Positions 33,755-44,557 are shown, counted from the stretch's first letter. The stretch: DNA of 64,000 nt from Streptococcus penaeicida (GCF_002887775.1 NZ_LOCM01000011.1:1-64000); one strand, 5' to 3'. Notes: a model not told the origin generated them from the letters alone. Numbers and translations are program-made.

Positions 33755-34677
33755 TTATAAATCATTATAAGCAATGCTAAAAGTATCCCCGTGTTCGATA
33801 TCTCCATATTCAAAGCCTTTGTTGAACCAGCGTTGGCGTTGTTCTGAGGTTCCGTGAGTGAAACTATCTGGAACAGTTTTACCATAGGTTTCTTTTTGTA
33901 GTGTATCGTCACCAACGGCATTTGCAGCATTCATAGCTTCTTCGAAGTCACCTTTTTCTAAGAGACCTTCATCTTGGACATAATTTGCCCAAGCTCCGGC
34001 ATAGTAGTCAGCTTGTAATTCTAACTGGACATTGAGTTTGTTAGCGTCAGCTTCGCTCTTGCCCTGTCTAGCTTGACCATACTCATTCATAGTACCTAGT
34101 TCGTTTTGAATATGATGACCAACTTCGTGGGCAATAACATAGGCCATGGCAAAATCACCGGCAGCTCCATATTTTTCAGACAAGTCATTGTAGAATGAGA
34201 TGTCTAAATAAACCTTATTATCACCAGAACAGTAGAAAGGTCCTGAAGAGGCTTGTCCTTGACCACAGGCTGTTGTAATTGAGCCTGAGTAAAGCACAAG
34301 TTTTGGTTTATTATAGGTTTTGCCATGTTTCTCAAATTCTTTGGTCCAGTAATCTTCTGTTGAAGCAAAGACTTTGCTGACAAATTCGACTTGTTGATCA
34401 CTCGCCTTGTCACCACTTGTCCGATTTACTTCAGTGGATTGATAGGGGTTATTACCTGTACTGGATTGTTGACCACCAGGGAAAATGCCAGATAGCCCTC
34501 CTCCTCCCATGACCAGCATGATGATAAGAAGGATTAGTTTCGTTTTCCAAGAACCCCGTGAGAAGAGGAGTTGCAGTAGCATTCCGGCTCCGCCTCCACC
34601 ACCAGTGCTATAAGAACCAGAACTCTCTCCACGACGTCTTCGACATTGGAGCTTTCTCTAAGATCATCTGTTTTCAT
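33755..34677 (-). CDS. YpfJ-type neutral zinc metallopeptidase (one-base frameshift near 34635)
   Basis: This putative membrane-anchored zinc peptidase (PF04228 family) is read on the minus strand. It starts at ATG 34677, after GAGGAG, with MKTDDLRESSNVED. A frameshift at about 34635 (one C missing in GACCGTCGT) breaks the frame; the rest opens at 34582 as MLLQLLFSRG. The restored protein has a Gly/Ser-rich N-terminus, one membrane helix (LILLIIMLVMGGGG), then the peptidase domain with the zinc motif VIAHEVGHHIQNELG, ending near residue 300. A pair of cysteines (TACGQ and FYCSG) precedes it, as in family members. Physiological substrate is unknown. Confidence 0.88.
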
Positions 34678-34752
34678 ATCTTTTTCTCCTCTTTAGCTTA
34701 TTTGTTATTACTATTATAATTTATTTTTCTGAGAATTGCTTGAATATTAAGT

Positions 34753-34766
34753 TGAAAGCGCTAAAT
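34753..34766. promoter_or_regulatory. cre-like site between the peptidase gene and rexB
   Basis: TGAAAGCGCTAAAT matches the catabolite-responsive element consensus TGWAARCGYTWNCW at 13 of 14 positions. It lies about 45 bp upstream of the rexB -10 box and about 75 bp upstream of the divergent peptidase gene. CcpA binding is possible but unproven. Confidence 0.35.
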
Positions 34767-34806
34767 TCTCTTATTTTTTCCCGAAAATGGTATTTGCATT
34801 TTCATT

Positions 34807-34815
34807 TGATATAAT
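34807..34815 (+). promoter_or_regulatory. extended -10 promoter of rexBA
   Basis: TG-A-TATAAT (34807-34815) forms an extended -10 element with no good -35 box at the right distance. Transcription would start near 34822, about 25 nt before the rexB start. Confidence 0.6.
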
Positions 34816-34846
34816 AGAGGTAAGAATTCAAGAGATGAAGGTGCCT

Positions 34847-37800
34847 ATGAAATTACTTTACACGGATGTCAATCATTCCTTAATAGATTTGTTAGTTGAA
34901 GAAGCAGACCGCTATGCCAAGGAAGGCTATCGTGTTTTTTATATTGCTCCAAACTCCTTATCCTTTGAAAAGGAAAGAAGTGTTCTTGAGAGTCTGGAGG
35001 AGCAGGCTTCATTTGCGATTACGGTGACACGTTTTGGTCAAATGGCGCGTTATTTTACGCTTGATAAGATTAAAAGTCAAGAAACCCTAGATGATGCTGC
35101 TTTAAGCATGCTTCTCTATCGTGCTTTAGATGGCTTAAGCGAAGAGAACTTAAAACTATATTACCATATTCGGAAAGACTTAAGTTTTATAGCGCAATTA
35201 ATGGATTTATATAAGGAGCTGAAGTCAGCAAATATCTCGATTATGGATATTGCTTTTGAAGACCCTCTCAAAAAAGCCGACTTAGTGACTATCTTTACGG
35301 AACTGGAAGATATCTTACGGGAAAAGAATCTCATTCAGGAATCTTCCTTAGACCATTTTTCACAAGCACTGGCAAGTGGTCAAATTGAGGAAGAATTAAA
35401 AGAAACAGTCGTTGTGATTGATGGATTTACACGCTTTTCTTCCGAAGAAGCCTTGTTAGTCTCTCTCCTACAAGAAAAATGCCATCAAGTCGTTATTGGT
35501 ACCTACATTAGTCCTAAGGCATATCAAAAAACCTATACCGAAGGTAATCTTTATCAAGCTAGTATTGATTTTTTCCGACAATTATCAACTCAATATCAGG
35601 TAAAAGCTGAGTATCGTTTAAGCAAAGAAACTTATCCATTAGCTTTCCAAAATATAACAAATGTCATTGAGTCTTTATATGACTTTTCGGAAGAAGCAGA
35701 AAGTTTGGAGAAGGCTGATACAGAAGTTATTGAGATTTGGCAAACCCTTAACCAAAAAGAAGAAATCGAGCATTTGGCTAAAGATATTCGTCAAAAGTTA
35801 TATGAGGGATATCGCTATAAAGATATCTTGGTCCTTTTGGGCGATGTTGATGCTTATCAATTACAAATGGGGCAAATTTTTGAAAAATTTGAAATTCCCT
35901 ATTATTTTGGTAGGTCGGAGGAGATGGCTCACCATCCTATTCTGCAATTTTTTGATGGATTGGAAAGGATTCAAACCTATAAGTGGCGCAAAGAAGATCT
36001 CTTAAGTATTTTAAAAACAGGCCTTTTTGGTCATTTTTCGAGTCTTGAATTGGATAGTTTTGAGAGCTACTTGCAGTTTGCTGATATTAATGGCCCTGCA
36101 AAATTCTCAAGAGTTTTCAAAGTGAATCTAAAAGATAATCAAGGTCGGCAAAGCTTTAATCTTGAAAATATTAATAAAGTAAGGGAAGCTATTTATAGCC
36201 CACTCAATCGTTTTCTCAGCAGTAAAAAAGATAGTGGCGCTAGCCTGATTGAGAGCTTGTTGACATTTTTAAATGACATTGATTTTACTGCCAATATGCA
36301 AGAGCTCAGCTATTTCCAAAATGAGAATCTACAGGAAAAAGATCTTGAAGTTTGGAAAAATGTGACCTCAATTTTAGAAAAGGCTTATCAGATATTTAAT
36401 GACCAAGTGATGTCCTTGGAGGAAATGCTTAGTCTCATCAAGACCGGTATGCAAATGGGCAAGTACCGAGCAGTTCCAGCAACATTGGATGTAGTTACCA
36501 TTAAATCCTATGACTTAGTCGAGCCTCATAGTAAAGACTTTGTTTATGCCATTGGCATGACTCAAAGTCATTTTCCAAAAATTTCTCAGAACAAATCCTT
36601 AGTTTCTGATCAGGAACGGAGTAAAACAAATGAAAGTTTGTCTGCTTTTAGGTCTTTTGAAGTCTCTTCATATGACATAACTAAAAAGAATCATTTTTCA
36701 TTTCTTTCTGTGCTCAATGCTGCTAATCAAAAATTAGTCCTTAGTGTTCCCCTGGTTTTAAATGAGGTTTCAGAAAATAGGTCACCTTATCTTAAAACCC
36801 TGATTGATTTAGGGATTCCGATGATTGAAAAGGATAAAAATCGCTTTTCAAATTTAGATACTGATATCGGTAATTATAAATCCCTTTTATCATCTATCAT
36901 CGAAATCAATAATCTTGATCAAGACTATAACTTATCAAGTGATGAGGAAAATTTCTGGACGGTTATGAGCAGGTACTTAAGGAAACGTTTGGCAAGTGAA
37001 CAATTTACTATTCCGCAGTTAACCACTCATCGTCGGGAAAGTAAACCCCTTTCTTCAGAGGTTATTCAGGCGCGTTTTCCGCTTAATCAACCGATTTCCT
37101 TGTCCAATTCTGCACTGACTGTCTTTTATAACAATCAGTACAAATATTTCCTCCAGTATATTTTAGGCTTACAAGAATTAGCTTCCATTCATCCAGATGC
37201 TAGACTCCATGGTGCCTACTTACACAAAGTATTAGAAAAGGTTATGAAAAATTCTTCTAAGGATTATTTTGATAGTAAAGTTAATCAGGCCATTCAGGAA
37301 ACTAATCAAGAAAATGAGTTTAGGGACTTTTATCTTGCTGATTCACAGGGACAATACAGTCTCAATCTCTTAGAGGAAATCGCTCGTTCAACGACAGATA
37401 TTTTTAAGAGTCATGGTGACATTAGTATTATTGCTCAAGAAAAACCCTTCAACTTAGCTCTTGAAGATAGGGTAATCATTAAAGGCGTTATTGACCGAAT
37501 TGACCAACTGAATGATCAGTCTTTAGGTATTGTTGATTATAAATCAAGTGCCAATGTGTTTGATATTAGTCTCTTTTATAATGGTTTAAATTCCCAGTTG
37601 CCAACCTATTTATCAGCATTGAAAGAAGGAATTAATCAACCGAATGATCAGGAATTTCCACTTTTTGGGGCCATGTATTTACACATGCAAGAGCCCAAAA
37701 TAAAGATGACGGAAAAATCCGATATTGCCTCAAGTCTCTTGGAAAGGCAGTATAAAGAAATGAAGTATCAAGGTATTTTCTTGGAAGAAGAAAAGGAGAA

Positions 37801-38104
37801 GCTCGCTTCTGGTCCTTATCATCTTCAGAATAATACCTATAGTGACCAGGAATTGGCATTGATTTTAGCCTATAATAAATGGCTTTATTTAGAAGCTGAG
37901 CGTATTATCCGTAAGGGTCATTTCTTGATTAACCCGTACACCAAAGATGGAAAAACGGTTCAAGGTGACCAATTAAAAGCCATTACTGGTTTTGAAGCTG
38001 ACCTCAATTTTGATCAAGCTAGACCCTTATTAAAAATTCCAGGGCGGCAAAAGAAGGAAGCAGTAATTACATTAATGACCGAACAATTAAAAGGAGGGGA
38101 ATAA
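34847..38104 (+). CDS. rexB: ATP-dependent nuclease subunit B, RexB
   Basis: RexB pairs with RexA to form the streptococcal counterpart of AddAB/RecBCD, which processes double-strand DNA ends for recombination. The 1085-residue protein has an N-terminal inactivated helicase-like region (YRVFYIAPNSLSFEKER near residue 27) and a C-terminal RecB-type nuclease domain with VIIKGVIDRID and VDYKSSANVF near 880-900. I start at ATG 34847 (MKLLYTDVNHSL), the usual family N-terminus; the frame extends upstream to 34787 through the promoter. The four-cysteine iron-sulfur cluster of Bacillus AddB is absent: the equivalent position reads YNNQYKYFLQYILGL with Tyr in place of Cys. This is normal for RexB. 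rexA begins 1 bp after the stop. Confidence 0.93.
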   Translation: MKLLYTDVNHSLIDLLVEEADRYAKEGYRVFYIAPNSLSFEKERSVLESLEEQASFAITVTRFGQMARYFTLDKIKSQETLDDAALSMLLYRALDGLSEENLKLYYHIRKDLSFIAQLMDLYKELKSANISIMDIAFEDPLKKADLVTIFTELEDILREKNLIQESSLDHFSQALASGQIEEELKETVVVIDGFTRFSSEEALLVSLLQEKCHQVVIGTYISPKAYQKTYTEGNLYQASIDFFRQLSTQYQVKAEYRLSKETYPLAFQNITNVIESLYDFSEEAESLEKADTEVIEIWQTLNQKEEIEHLAKDIRQKLYEGYRYKDILVLLGDVDAYQLQMGQIFEKFEIPYYFGRSEEMAHHPILQFFDGLERIQTYKWRKEDLLSILKTGLFGHFSSLELDSFESYLQFADINGPAKFSRVFKVNLKDNQGRQSFNLENINKVREAIYSPLNRFLSSKKDSGASLIESLLTFLNDIDFTANMQELSYFQNENLQEKDLEVWKNVTSILEKAYQIFNDQVMSLEEMLSLIKTGMQMGKYRAVPATLDVVTIKSYDLVEPHSKDFVYAIGMTQSHFPKISQNKSLVSDQERSKTNESLSAFRSFEVSSYDITKKNHFSFLSVLNAANQKLVLSVPLVLNEVSENRSPYLKTLIDLGIPMIEKDKNRFSNLDTDIGNYKSLLSSIIEINNLDQDYNLSSDEENFWTVMSRYLRKRLASEQFTIPQLTTHRRESKPLSSEVIQARFPLNQPISLSNSALTVFYNNQYKYFLQYILGLQELASIHPDARLHGAYLHKVLEKVMKNSSKDYFDSKVNQAIQETNQENEFRDFYLADSQGQYSLNLLEEIARSTTDIFKSHGDISIIAQEKPFNLALEDRVIIKGVIDRIDQLNDQSLGIVDYKSSANVFDISLFYNGLNSQLPTYLSALKEGINQPNDQEFPLFGAMYLHMQEPKIKMTEKSDIASSLLERQYKEMKYQGIFLEEEKEKLASGPYHLQNNTYSDQELALILAYNKWLYLEAERIIRKGHFLINPYTKDGKTVQGDQLKAITGFEADLNFDQARPLLKIPGRQKKEAVITLMTEQLKGGE

Positions 38105-38105
38105 G

Positions 38106-41100
38106 ATGGAATTTCCAAAATTTTTAAATGAAAATCAAATCAAAACCCTCCAAACTGAGGAATTGCTTTCTGATAAAGTGCAAAAACGGACCAGTGAACA
38201 AATTGAGGCTATCTATTTAAATGGGCATAATATCCTTGTTTCAGCCTCTGCAGGGTCTGGAAAGACCTTTGTTATGGTTGAACGGATTATTGATAAAATT
38301 ATGCGTGGCATTCCAATAGACCGGATGTTTATTTCAACTTTTACGGTTAAAGCAGCTACTGAATTGAAGGAGCGTCTTGAAAAGAAATTAGTGGCGGCCA
38401 TCAAAGAGAGTCAGGATCCAGAGTGGAAGGTTTACCTTAATCAACAGTTGCAACTGATACATCAGGCAGATATTGGGACAATGGATTCATTCACGCAAAA
38501 ATTGGTGACTGAACATAGTCATCTCTTAGGGCTGTCGCCAAAGTTTCGAATCATGCAGGACAAGTCTGAGCAAGATATTTTGAAAAAGGCTGTTTATGAG
38601 GAACTATTCTCCAAATACCTAGAGGGAGAAAAGCGGGAGACTTTCCTATCTTTGGTAAAGAATTTTTCAGGAAAACGGAAGGATTCCCTTGCTTTTAGAA
38701 ATCTTGTATATAACGTTTATTATTTTAGCCAATCGACACAGGCGCCTGCTTTTTGGTTGGAAAATGATCTGCTCAGAGCGAGTGAAATGTATGTTGATTT
38801 CCAGAGTATAGCGGATTCAGAAGTGGAAGCCCTGCTCCAAACCATGCAAAAAACAGCCCAAGATTTGCGGGATCTGACAGAATTAGAAGAATACGGCAAA
38901 ATGACTAAAGCCGGAAAACCAAGTGCCAAGTATCAAAAACATTTGCTTATTATTCAGGAGTTGGAAGAAAAATCTCTTCATTTTGAAACTTATTATGGTA
39001 AAGAGAAACTAAGTCAATTAGCCAAGGATATCCTAGCCTTACTACCTAGTGGGGATAGTATTACCGTAAATAAGAAGGCTTATCCTATCTATAAGGATTT
39101 GCAGCCACGATTAAAAGAATGGCAACATTTGGAAACCATTTTGCATTTCCAAAAGGAAACTAAGCCCCTCTTGAAACTCCTCAAAGCTTTCGTCATGGAT
39201 TTTAGTCAGGCCTATCTTGAGGCAAAAAGGAAAGAGAATGCCTTTGAATTTTCAGACATTGCCCATTTTGCTATTGAGATTCTTGAAAAATATCCGAACA
39301 TTCAAGCAGCCTATCAAGAAAAATACCATGAAGTCATGGTGGATGAATACCAGGATAATAACCATATGCAGGAGCGCATGTTAGAACTCTTAGCAAATGG
39401 TCACAATCGCTTTATGGTAGGGGATATTAAACAGTCCATCTATCGATTTAGACAGGCCGATCCTCTAATCTTTAACCAGAAATTTAAAGATTACCAAGAG
39501 AATCCAGAGCTTGGACGCTTGATTCTCCTTAAAGAAAATTTCCGAAGTCAATCAGAAGTTTTGGATGCTACTAATAGTATCTTTACCCATTTAATGGATG
39601 AGGAAATCGGTGATATTCTTTACGATGACAGTCACCGCTTGCTTGCAGGTAGTGACCGTCAGAAGGAAGAGTATCCTGAAAATCGTGCCCAAATCATCTT
39701 ATATGATAGTAGCGCAAGCTCAGATCTGGATGAAGAATCGGATCAAAAAGATGATTCCTCTCAAGTACCACAATTATCTCCAGGTCAGATTAAAATAGTG
39801 GCCAAAGAAATTATTCGATTGCATGAGACAGAAAATGTGGCTTTTTCTGATATCACGCTACTAGTATCTTCAAGGACACGAAATGATAATATCTTCCGAA
39901 CCTTTAATCAATTTGGGATTCCGTTAGTTGCAGATGGCGGTCAGGAAAACTATCTACAATCTGTTGAAATGATGGTTATGTTAGATACTTTAAGAACCAT
40001 TAATAACCCTCTCAATGATTATGCCCTAGTTGCTCTTCTCAAGTCGCCAATGTTTGCCTTTGATGAAGATCAATTAGCTAGGATTGCTCTGCAAGATTCT
40101 TCAGAAGAATTTACAGAATCCTTTTATAAAAAAATGCTTAATAGTCAGGTTAAAACGGGGAAAAATGTTCAGTTAATCACTCATGAATTAAGCAGTAAAA
40201 TTGATTTCTTTATCAATCAATTGAAGAATTGGCGCCAATTTGCACAAAAGCATTCACTTTATGATTTGATTTGGCACATCTATAATCAACGTTTTTATTT
40301 CGATTATGTCGCATCTGGTCCAAAAGGGGAACAAGCTCAAGCCAATCTTTATGCTTTGGCGATCCGGGCAAGTCAATTTGAAAAAGCTGGTTATAAAGGC
40401 TTATCTCGTTTTATCACTATGATTGATCGCATTCTTGAGACTGAGAATGATTTGACTGACGTTGATGTGGCAAAACCAAAAGATGCTGTCAATCTAATGA
40501 CCATTCACAAGTCCAAGGGACTAGAGTTCAAATATGTGTTTATTCTCAATTGTGATCAAAAATTTGGCTTCCAGGATTTAAAGGCGACGGCCATCATGGA
40601 CCGACATCAAGGAATTGGCATCAAATACCTGGCAGATTTTAAATCTTACTTAGATGCTCAGCAATTCTCAAGTGTCAAAGTTAGCCTTGAAACCCTGCCT
40701 TATCAAGTGATTCGAAAAGCTATTAAACGTGCGACTTTGTCAGAGCAGATGCGGCTTCTTTATGTAGCCATGACCAGGGCGGAGAAGAAGATTTATTTGG
40801 TAGGTAAGGGTCAAAAAGAGAAGTTGGTGGATAAGTTTGAGGGCCAGCGTCAGGATAATCATTTATCCCAAAGTCTGCGTGAGAATTTACAGTCCTTCCA
40901 AGACTGGATTTTGGCTGTGGCAGCTAATTTTGAGCAAGAAGATTTGCATTTTGACATCAGTTTTGTCGGTGATGATGACCTGACTGATGACAAAATTGGA
41001 CAATTGAAGCAAGTTGAACGCCTTCGTCCTGATGATTTAAGCCATAACCACCAATCAGATGAGATTGCGCGTGCTCTTGATATGTTGGAAAAAGTCAATC

Positions 41101-41762
41101 TTCTTAATCAGGGTTATCAGGCGGCTATTCATTTGCCAACCGTTCAAACTCCAAGTCAGATTAAAAACTTTTATCAACCAGTCATGGACGCCGAAGGTAT
41201 GGCGATTATTGATAAGAGTAATGGGCAAAGGAAGTTAGCTTTTGACCTGCCACAATTTGGGGCAAATGCTGAGGTGGAAGCTAGCCAAATTGGTTCTGCA
41301 CTTCATGAAACCATGCAAAAAATTGATTTAACTCAGACACCTAATCAAGAGGCCATTGAAGCAGCAATAGCTTTAGTAGATGCAAATGATTTGGTAAAAG
41401 CGCAACTAGATAAAGAAAAAATTCTTGCCTTTTTCACAGATACAGAATTGGGACAATTGCTCATTAAGAAACGTGAGCATCTGCATCGTGAGGCGCCCTT
41501 TGCCATGTTGAAAAAAGACAGTTTAAGCCAAGAAGATTTTGTTGTTCGTGGGATTATTGATGGCTACCTCCTCTTTGACGACCGGATTATCCTTTTTGAT
41601 TACAAAACAGATAAATACAAAGATGCTCAGAAAATCAAAGAGCGCTACCAAAGCCAACTTAATTTATATGCTGAAGCCTTGACCAAAGCCTATGGTATCC
41701 CTTTGGTGGAAAAATACCTGGTATTATTAGGAGGGGACGAATTGGAAGTAGTTTCTGTCTAG
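38106..41762 (+). CDS. rexA: ATP-dependent helicase/nuclease subunit A, RexA
   Basis: RexA is the UvrD-type 3'-5' helicase and nuclease of the RexAB complex. The 1218-residue protein has Walker A SASAGSGKT (Lys53), motif Ia FTVKAATELKERL, Walker B VMVDEYQDNNHMQ near 412, motif III MVGDIKQSIYRFRQADP near 437, motif V MTIHKSKGLEFKYVF near 800, motif VI LLYVAMTRAEKKIYLVG near 885, and the C-terminal nuclease core GIIDGYLLFDDRIILFDYKTD near 1155-1178. All key residues are present. Coupled to rexB with a one-base gap. A Chi-like hotspot would regulate it, but none can be assigned here. Confidence 0.94.
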   Translation: MEFPKFLNENQIKTLQTEELLSDKVQKRTSEQIEAIYLNGHNILVSASAGSGKTFVMVERIIDKIMRGIPIDRMFISTFTVKAATELKERLEKKLVAAIKESQDPEWKVYLNQQLQLIHQADIGTMDSFTQKLVTEHSHLLGLSPKFRIMQDKSEQDILKKAVYEELFSKYLEGEKRETFLSLVKNFSGKRKDSLAFRNLVYNVYYFSQSTQAPAFWLENDLLRASEMYVDFQSIADSEVEALLQTMQKTAQDLRDLTELEEYGKMTKAGKPSAKYQKHLLIIQELEEKSLHFETYYGKEKLSQLAKDILALLPSGDSITVNKKAYPIYKDLQPRLKEWQHLETILHFQKETKPLLKLLKAFVMDFSQAYLEAKRKENAFEFSDIAHFAIEILEKYPNIQAAYQEKYHEVMVDEYQDNNHMQERMLELLANGHNRFMVGDIKQSIYRFRQADPLIFNQKFKDYQENPELGRLILLKENFRSQSEVLDATNSIFTHLMDEEIGDILYDDSHRLLAGSDRQKEEYPENRAQIILYDSSASSDLDEESDQKDDSSQVPQLSPGQIKIVAKEIIRLHETENVAFSDITLLVSSRTRNDNIFRTFNQFGIPLVADGGQENYLQSVEMMVMLDTLRTINNPLNDYALVALLKSPMFAFDEDQLARIALQDSSEEFTESFYKKMLNSQVKTGKNVQLITHELSSKIDFFINQLKNWRQFAQKHSLYDLIWHIYNQRFYFDYVASGPKGEQAQANLYALAIRASQFEKAGYKGLSRFITMIDRILETENDLTDVDVAKPKDAVNLMTIHKSKGLEFKYVFILNCDQKFGFQDLKATAIMDRHQGIGIKYLADFKSYLDAQQFSSVKVSLETLPYQVIRKAIKRATLSEQMRLLYVAMTRAEKKIYLVGKGQKEKLVDKFEGQRQDNHLSQSLRENLQSFQDWILAVAANFEQEDLHFDISFVGDDDLTDDKIGQLKQVERLRPDDLSHNHQSDEIARALDMLEKVNLLNQGYQAAIHLPTVQTPSQIKNFYQPVMDAEGMAIIDKSNGQRKLAFDLPQFGANAEVEASQIGSALHETMQKIDLTQTPNQEAIEAAIALVDANDLVKAQLDKEKILAFFTDTELGQLLIKKREHLHREAPFAMLKKDSLSQEDFVVRGIIDGYLLFDDRIILFDYKTDKYKDAQKIKERYQSQLNLYAEALTKAYGIPLVEKYLVLLGGDELEVVSV

Positions 41763-41884
41763 AAGATTAGTCCAAACTGAAGTCTAAAGCAAGTTCAGAA
41801 AGAACCAAGACTGGACCTGTCAGAATCCATTTTCTTCTAATTCTCATCAATTCTGAAAACCACGCTGAAAAAGTGCAAATATTA

Positions 41885-41913
41885 TTGACATTTTGTTAAA
41901 AGTCATGTAAGAT
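41885..41913 (+). promoter_or_regulatory. strong promoter of rpsU
   Basis: Consensus TTGACA (41885-41890), exact 17-bp spacer and TAAGAT (41908-41913), as expected for a ribosomal protein gene. The leader is about 40 nt. Confidence 0.8.
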
Positions 41914-41959
41914 GTTAAAGAACGTGTAAATGTTACAATATCTTGAGGAGGTGAATCAC

Positions 41960-42136
41960 ATGTCAAAAACAGTAGTACGTAAAAATGAATCATTAGACGA
42001 TGCTCTTCGTCGTTTCAAACGTTCTGTTACTAAAGCTGGAACTCTTCAAGAATCACGTAAACGTGAATTCTACGAAAAACCTTCTGTAAAACGTAAACGT
42101 AAATCAGAAGCAGCTCGCAAACGTAAAAAATTCTAA
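41960..42136 (+). CDS. rpsU: 30S ribosomal protein S21
   Basis: S21 is a small, very basic protein of the 30S platform near the 3' end of 16S rRNA. The 58 residues read [20 protein letters not shown] and end [15 protein letters not shown], the typical Firmicute form. I use the ATG at 41960, which follows GAGGAGGTG (41945-41953); a longer frame from 41930 would run through that site. It is monocistronic with a strong promoter and terminator; in many bacteria rpsU, dnaG and rpoD form one macromolecular-synthesis operon, here split by mscL on the other strand. Confidence 0.96.
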
Positions 42137-42146
42137 TTTTAGATAA

Positions 42147-42177
42147 AAAAAACAGTCTTCTTTTTGAAGACTGTTTT
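42147..42177 (+). terminator. terminator of rpsU
   Basis: AAAAACAGTCTTC (42147-42159), loop TTTTT, GAAGACTGTTTTT (42165-42177); perfect 13-bp stem. Confidence 0.85.
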
Positions 42178-42212
42178 TGACTCTTGTAAATAGATATTTT
42201 TTTATGAAAACT

Positions 42213-42240
42213 ACAAAAAAGAAGTTGCAGAGCAACTTCG
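42213..42240 (-). terminator. terminator of mscL
   Basis: GAAGTTGC-AGA-GCAACTTC (42221-42239) is an 8-bp stem with AAAAAA on its left, i.e. a T run on the minus strand. It follows the mscL stop by about 10 bp. Confidence 0.75.
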
Positions 42241-42249
42241 AATTATTAA

Positions 42250-42624
42250 TTATTTGCTAGCAAGTAAGTCGCGAATTTGAACAAGAAGTTCTTCTTGAGT
42301 AGGTCCAGCAATAACTTCTTCCTCTTCTTTTTTTCTGTACGACATCGCTTTATTTGCAGCCTTAACAACGAAGAATAGAGTTGTACCAACAATTAGGAAG
42401 TTGATAACAGCAGCAATGAAGCTACCATATTTAACACCGTTCCAAGCTAATTCAGCGATGTTTGAAACACCTGCAGCTTTTAGAACTGGATTTAAAATAA
42501 GTGGTGTAACCACGTCAGCAACTAATGAATCGATGATAGCTTTGAAAGCAGCACCAATAACAACGGCAACAGCTAAATCTAAGACATTACCTTTAAACAA
42601 AAATTCTTTTAATTCTTTAATCAT
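42250..42624 (-). CDS. mscL: large-conductance mechanosensitive channel MscL
   Basis: MscL opens under membrane tension to release solutes during hypo-osmotic shock. The 124-residue protein has the cytoplasmic N-terminal helix (MIKELKEFLFKGNVLDLAVAVV), the pore-lining first membrane helix with VVIGAAFKAIIDSL, the second helix (about 70-92, FIAAVINFLIVGTTLFFVV) and the C-terminal amphipathic bundle (TQEELLVQIRDLL). It is monocistronic, on the opposite strand between rpsU and dnaG. Confidence 0.96.
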   Translation of the reverse strand: MIKELKEFLFKGNVLDLAVAVVIGAAFKAIIDSLVADVVTPLILNPVLKAAGVSNIAELAWNGVKYGSFIAAVINFLIVGTTLFFVVKAANKAMSYRKKEEEEVIAGPTQEELLVQIRDLLASK

Positions 42625-42772
42625 GAGAATTCCCCTTTCAATATTTATTAAATAATATCATAATTTATAATGAACAACAATATGCTCGTTTTTATAAATT
42701 TACAAAAAGTCTTGAAAATGCTATAATTAACTATAAAAAATTAGAATGGGTATTTTGTGGGGAGGTGAAGAT

Positions 42773-44557
42773 TTGGCAATTGACAAAGATATGATTTCCC
42801 AGATTAAAAATGCTGTAAATATCGTTGATATTATTGGCGAAGTTGTCAGTCTTACCCGCACTGGCAGACATTATTTAGGACTTTGTCCTTTCCATAAAGA
42901 GAAAACACCATCTTTTAACGTCATTGAAGACCGCCAGTTTTTCCATTGTTTCGGCTGTGGGCGTTCTGGCGATGTTTTTAAGTTTATTGAAGATTACAGG
43001 CAAGTCCCTTTCCTGGAAAGTGTTAATATAATTGCTGAAAAAGGTGGGATTGTCTTAGATATTGCGCCGCAAACCCAAACTCAGCAAAATCGGAAAAACC
43101 CTCATCAGGAATTGATTGCCATGCATGAGGATGCACAAAAATTTTACCAAGCAGTCCTCAAAACCACAAAGATGGGGCAGGAAGCACTCAGTTATTTATA
43201 CCAGCGGGGCTTAGATGATGACTTGATAGACCATTTTAAAATTGGCTTGGCACCAGCTGAAAATGACTATCTTTATCGGTCACTTTCCCAAAAGTATCAA
43301 GAAGAAGCCTTAGCAGCTTCAGGTCTCTTTAATCTTTCGGAGTCGTCCAACACAATTTACGATGCTTTTCGTAATCGGATTATGTTTCCTTTAACGGATG
43401 ATCGTGGCAACACCATTGCTTTTTCGGGAAGGGTGTGGACGGAAGCAGATATTGCCAAAAAACAAGCTAAATACAAAAATTCGCGAGCAACTGTTCTCTT
43501 TAATAAGTCTTATGAACTTTATCATTTAGATAAAGCCAAGCCGGTTATTGCCAAAAAACATGAAGTTTTTTTGATGGAAGGTTTTATGGATGTCATAGCT
43601 GCTTATCGAGCAGGTTGTGAGAATGCTGTCGCCTCAATGGGAACTGCCTTGACACAAGAACATGTCAACCATCTGAAATCACTAACCAAAAAGGTTGTCT
43701 TGACTTATGATGGTGACGATGCAGGTCAAAGTGCAATCTTTAAGTCTTTAGAACTTCTAAAAGACTTTCAAGTGGACATCGTACGCATTCCTAATAAGAT
43801 GGATCCAGATGAATTTGTTCAAAAATATTCAACTGAAGAGCTTGCTAATCTCTTAGAACACTCACGCATAAGTGACGTTGAGTTTTTGATTGATTACTTG
43901 AAACCAGAGAATATGGACAATCTCCAATCTCAGATTGCTTATGTTGAAAAAATTGGTCCAATTATCGCTGGAGCACCTTCCATAACAGCTCAAAATTCCT
44001 ATATTTACAAAGTGGCAGATGCTTTACCAGATTTTGATTACCTACAAGTCGAGCAAACCGTTAATTCTTATCGACTCAAGGATCGTCAAGAAAGACAGGT
44101 ATCGGCTCAAGTTCCAAGAACGGAACTGGTTAGTTTACCTGTGACTAAAAATCTGACTGCCTTGGTTAGGACTGAAAACCAATTGTTGCACCGCCTACTT
44201 CACCATGACTATCTTTTAAATGAATTTCGCTTAAAAGAAGCATTTTATTTTGATACTCCAACTTTACAGGAGCTTTATCAAATTCTAAAAAATACTGGAG
44301 AGGTTACTTCACTTGATTTATCGCAATTAAGTCCTGAAGTCAATCAAGCTTACTATCGTGTCTTGGAAGAAAATCTACCTGAGGAGGTTACTGAAGGTGA
44401 AATTGAAGATATTTTAGTCAAACGCAACAAGTTGCTCAATGAAAGAGATATTCATAAACAAGGAAAACAAGTGAGAGAATCCAGTAATAATGGAGACCAC
44501 AAACTAGCCTTAGAAGTTTTAGAAAATCTAATTGCACAAAAAAGGAAAATGGAATAG
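42773..44557 (+). CDS. dnaG: DNA primase DnaG
   Basis: DnaG lays down RNA primers for replication. The protein has the N-terminal zinc-binding domain ([11 protein letters not shown] and [13 protein letters not shown], giving the C-H-C-C set), the RNA polymerase core with a Toprim fold ([14 protein letters not shown] and [13 protein letters not shown]) and a C-terminal helicase-binding region. I choose TTG 42773 ([13 protein letters not shown], 594 residues) because the very strong site GGGGAGGTGA (42759-42768) ends 4 bp before it; the in-frame ATG at 42746 has no ribosome site and would encode that site. Streptococcal databases often carry the longer form. rpoD follows after 8 bp. Confidence 0.94.
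   Translation: MAIDKDMISQIKNAVNIVDIIGEVVSLTRTGRHYLGLCPFHKEKTPSFNVIEDRQFFHCFGCGRSGDVFKFIEDYRQVPFLESVNIIAEKGGIVLDIAPQTQTQQNRKNPHQELIAMHEDAQKFYQAVLKTTKMGQEALSYLYQRGLDDDLIDHFKIGLAPAENDYLYRSLSQKYQEEALAASGLFNLSESSNTIYDAFRNRIMFPLTDDRGNTIAFSGRVWTEADIAKKQAKYKNSRATVLFNKSYELYHLDKAKPVIAKKHEVFLMEGFMDVIAAYRAGCENAVASMGTALTQEHVNHLKSLTKKVVLTYDGDDAGQSAIFKSLELLKDFQVDIVRIPNKMDPDEFVQKYSTEELANLLEHSRISDVEFLIDYLKPENMDNLQSQIAYVEKIGPIIAGAPSITAQNSYIYKVADALPDFDYLQVEQTVNSYRLKDRQERQVSAQVPRTELVSLPVTKNLTALVRTENQLLHRLLHHDYLLNEFRLKEAFYFDTPTLQELYQILKNTGEVTSLDLSQLSPEVNQAYYRVLEENLPEEVTEGEIEDILVKRNKLLNERDIHKQGKQVRESSNNGDHKLALEVLENLIAQKRKME

Noticed and set aside
33628-33930. Minus-strand ORF between the ABC ATPase and the zinc peptidase gene
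   Set aside because: It overlaps the bidirectional terminator and the peptidase C-terminus in another frame and has no coding character.
34847-38104. RexB lacking Fe-S cysteines as a damaged AddB
   Set aside because: Streptococcal RexB normally lacks the AddB cysteine cluster; the nuclease motif is intact.
42746-42772. ATG 42746 as the dnaG start
   Set aside because: No ribosome site precedes it, while a near-perfect one (42759-42768) lies between it and TTG 42773. It cannot be excluded without protein data.
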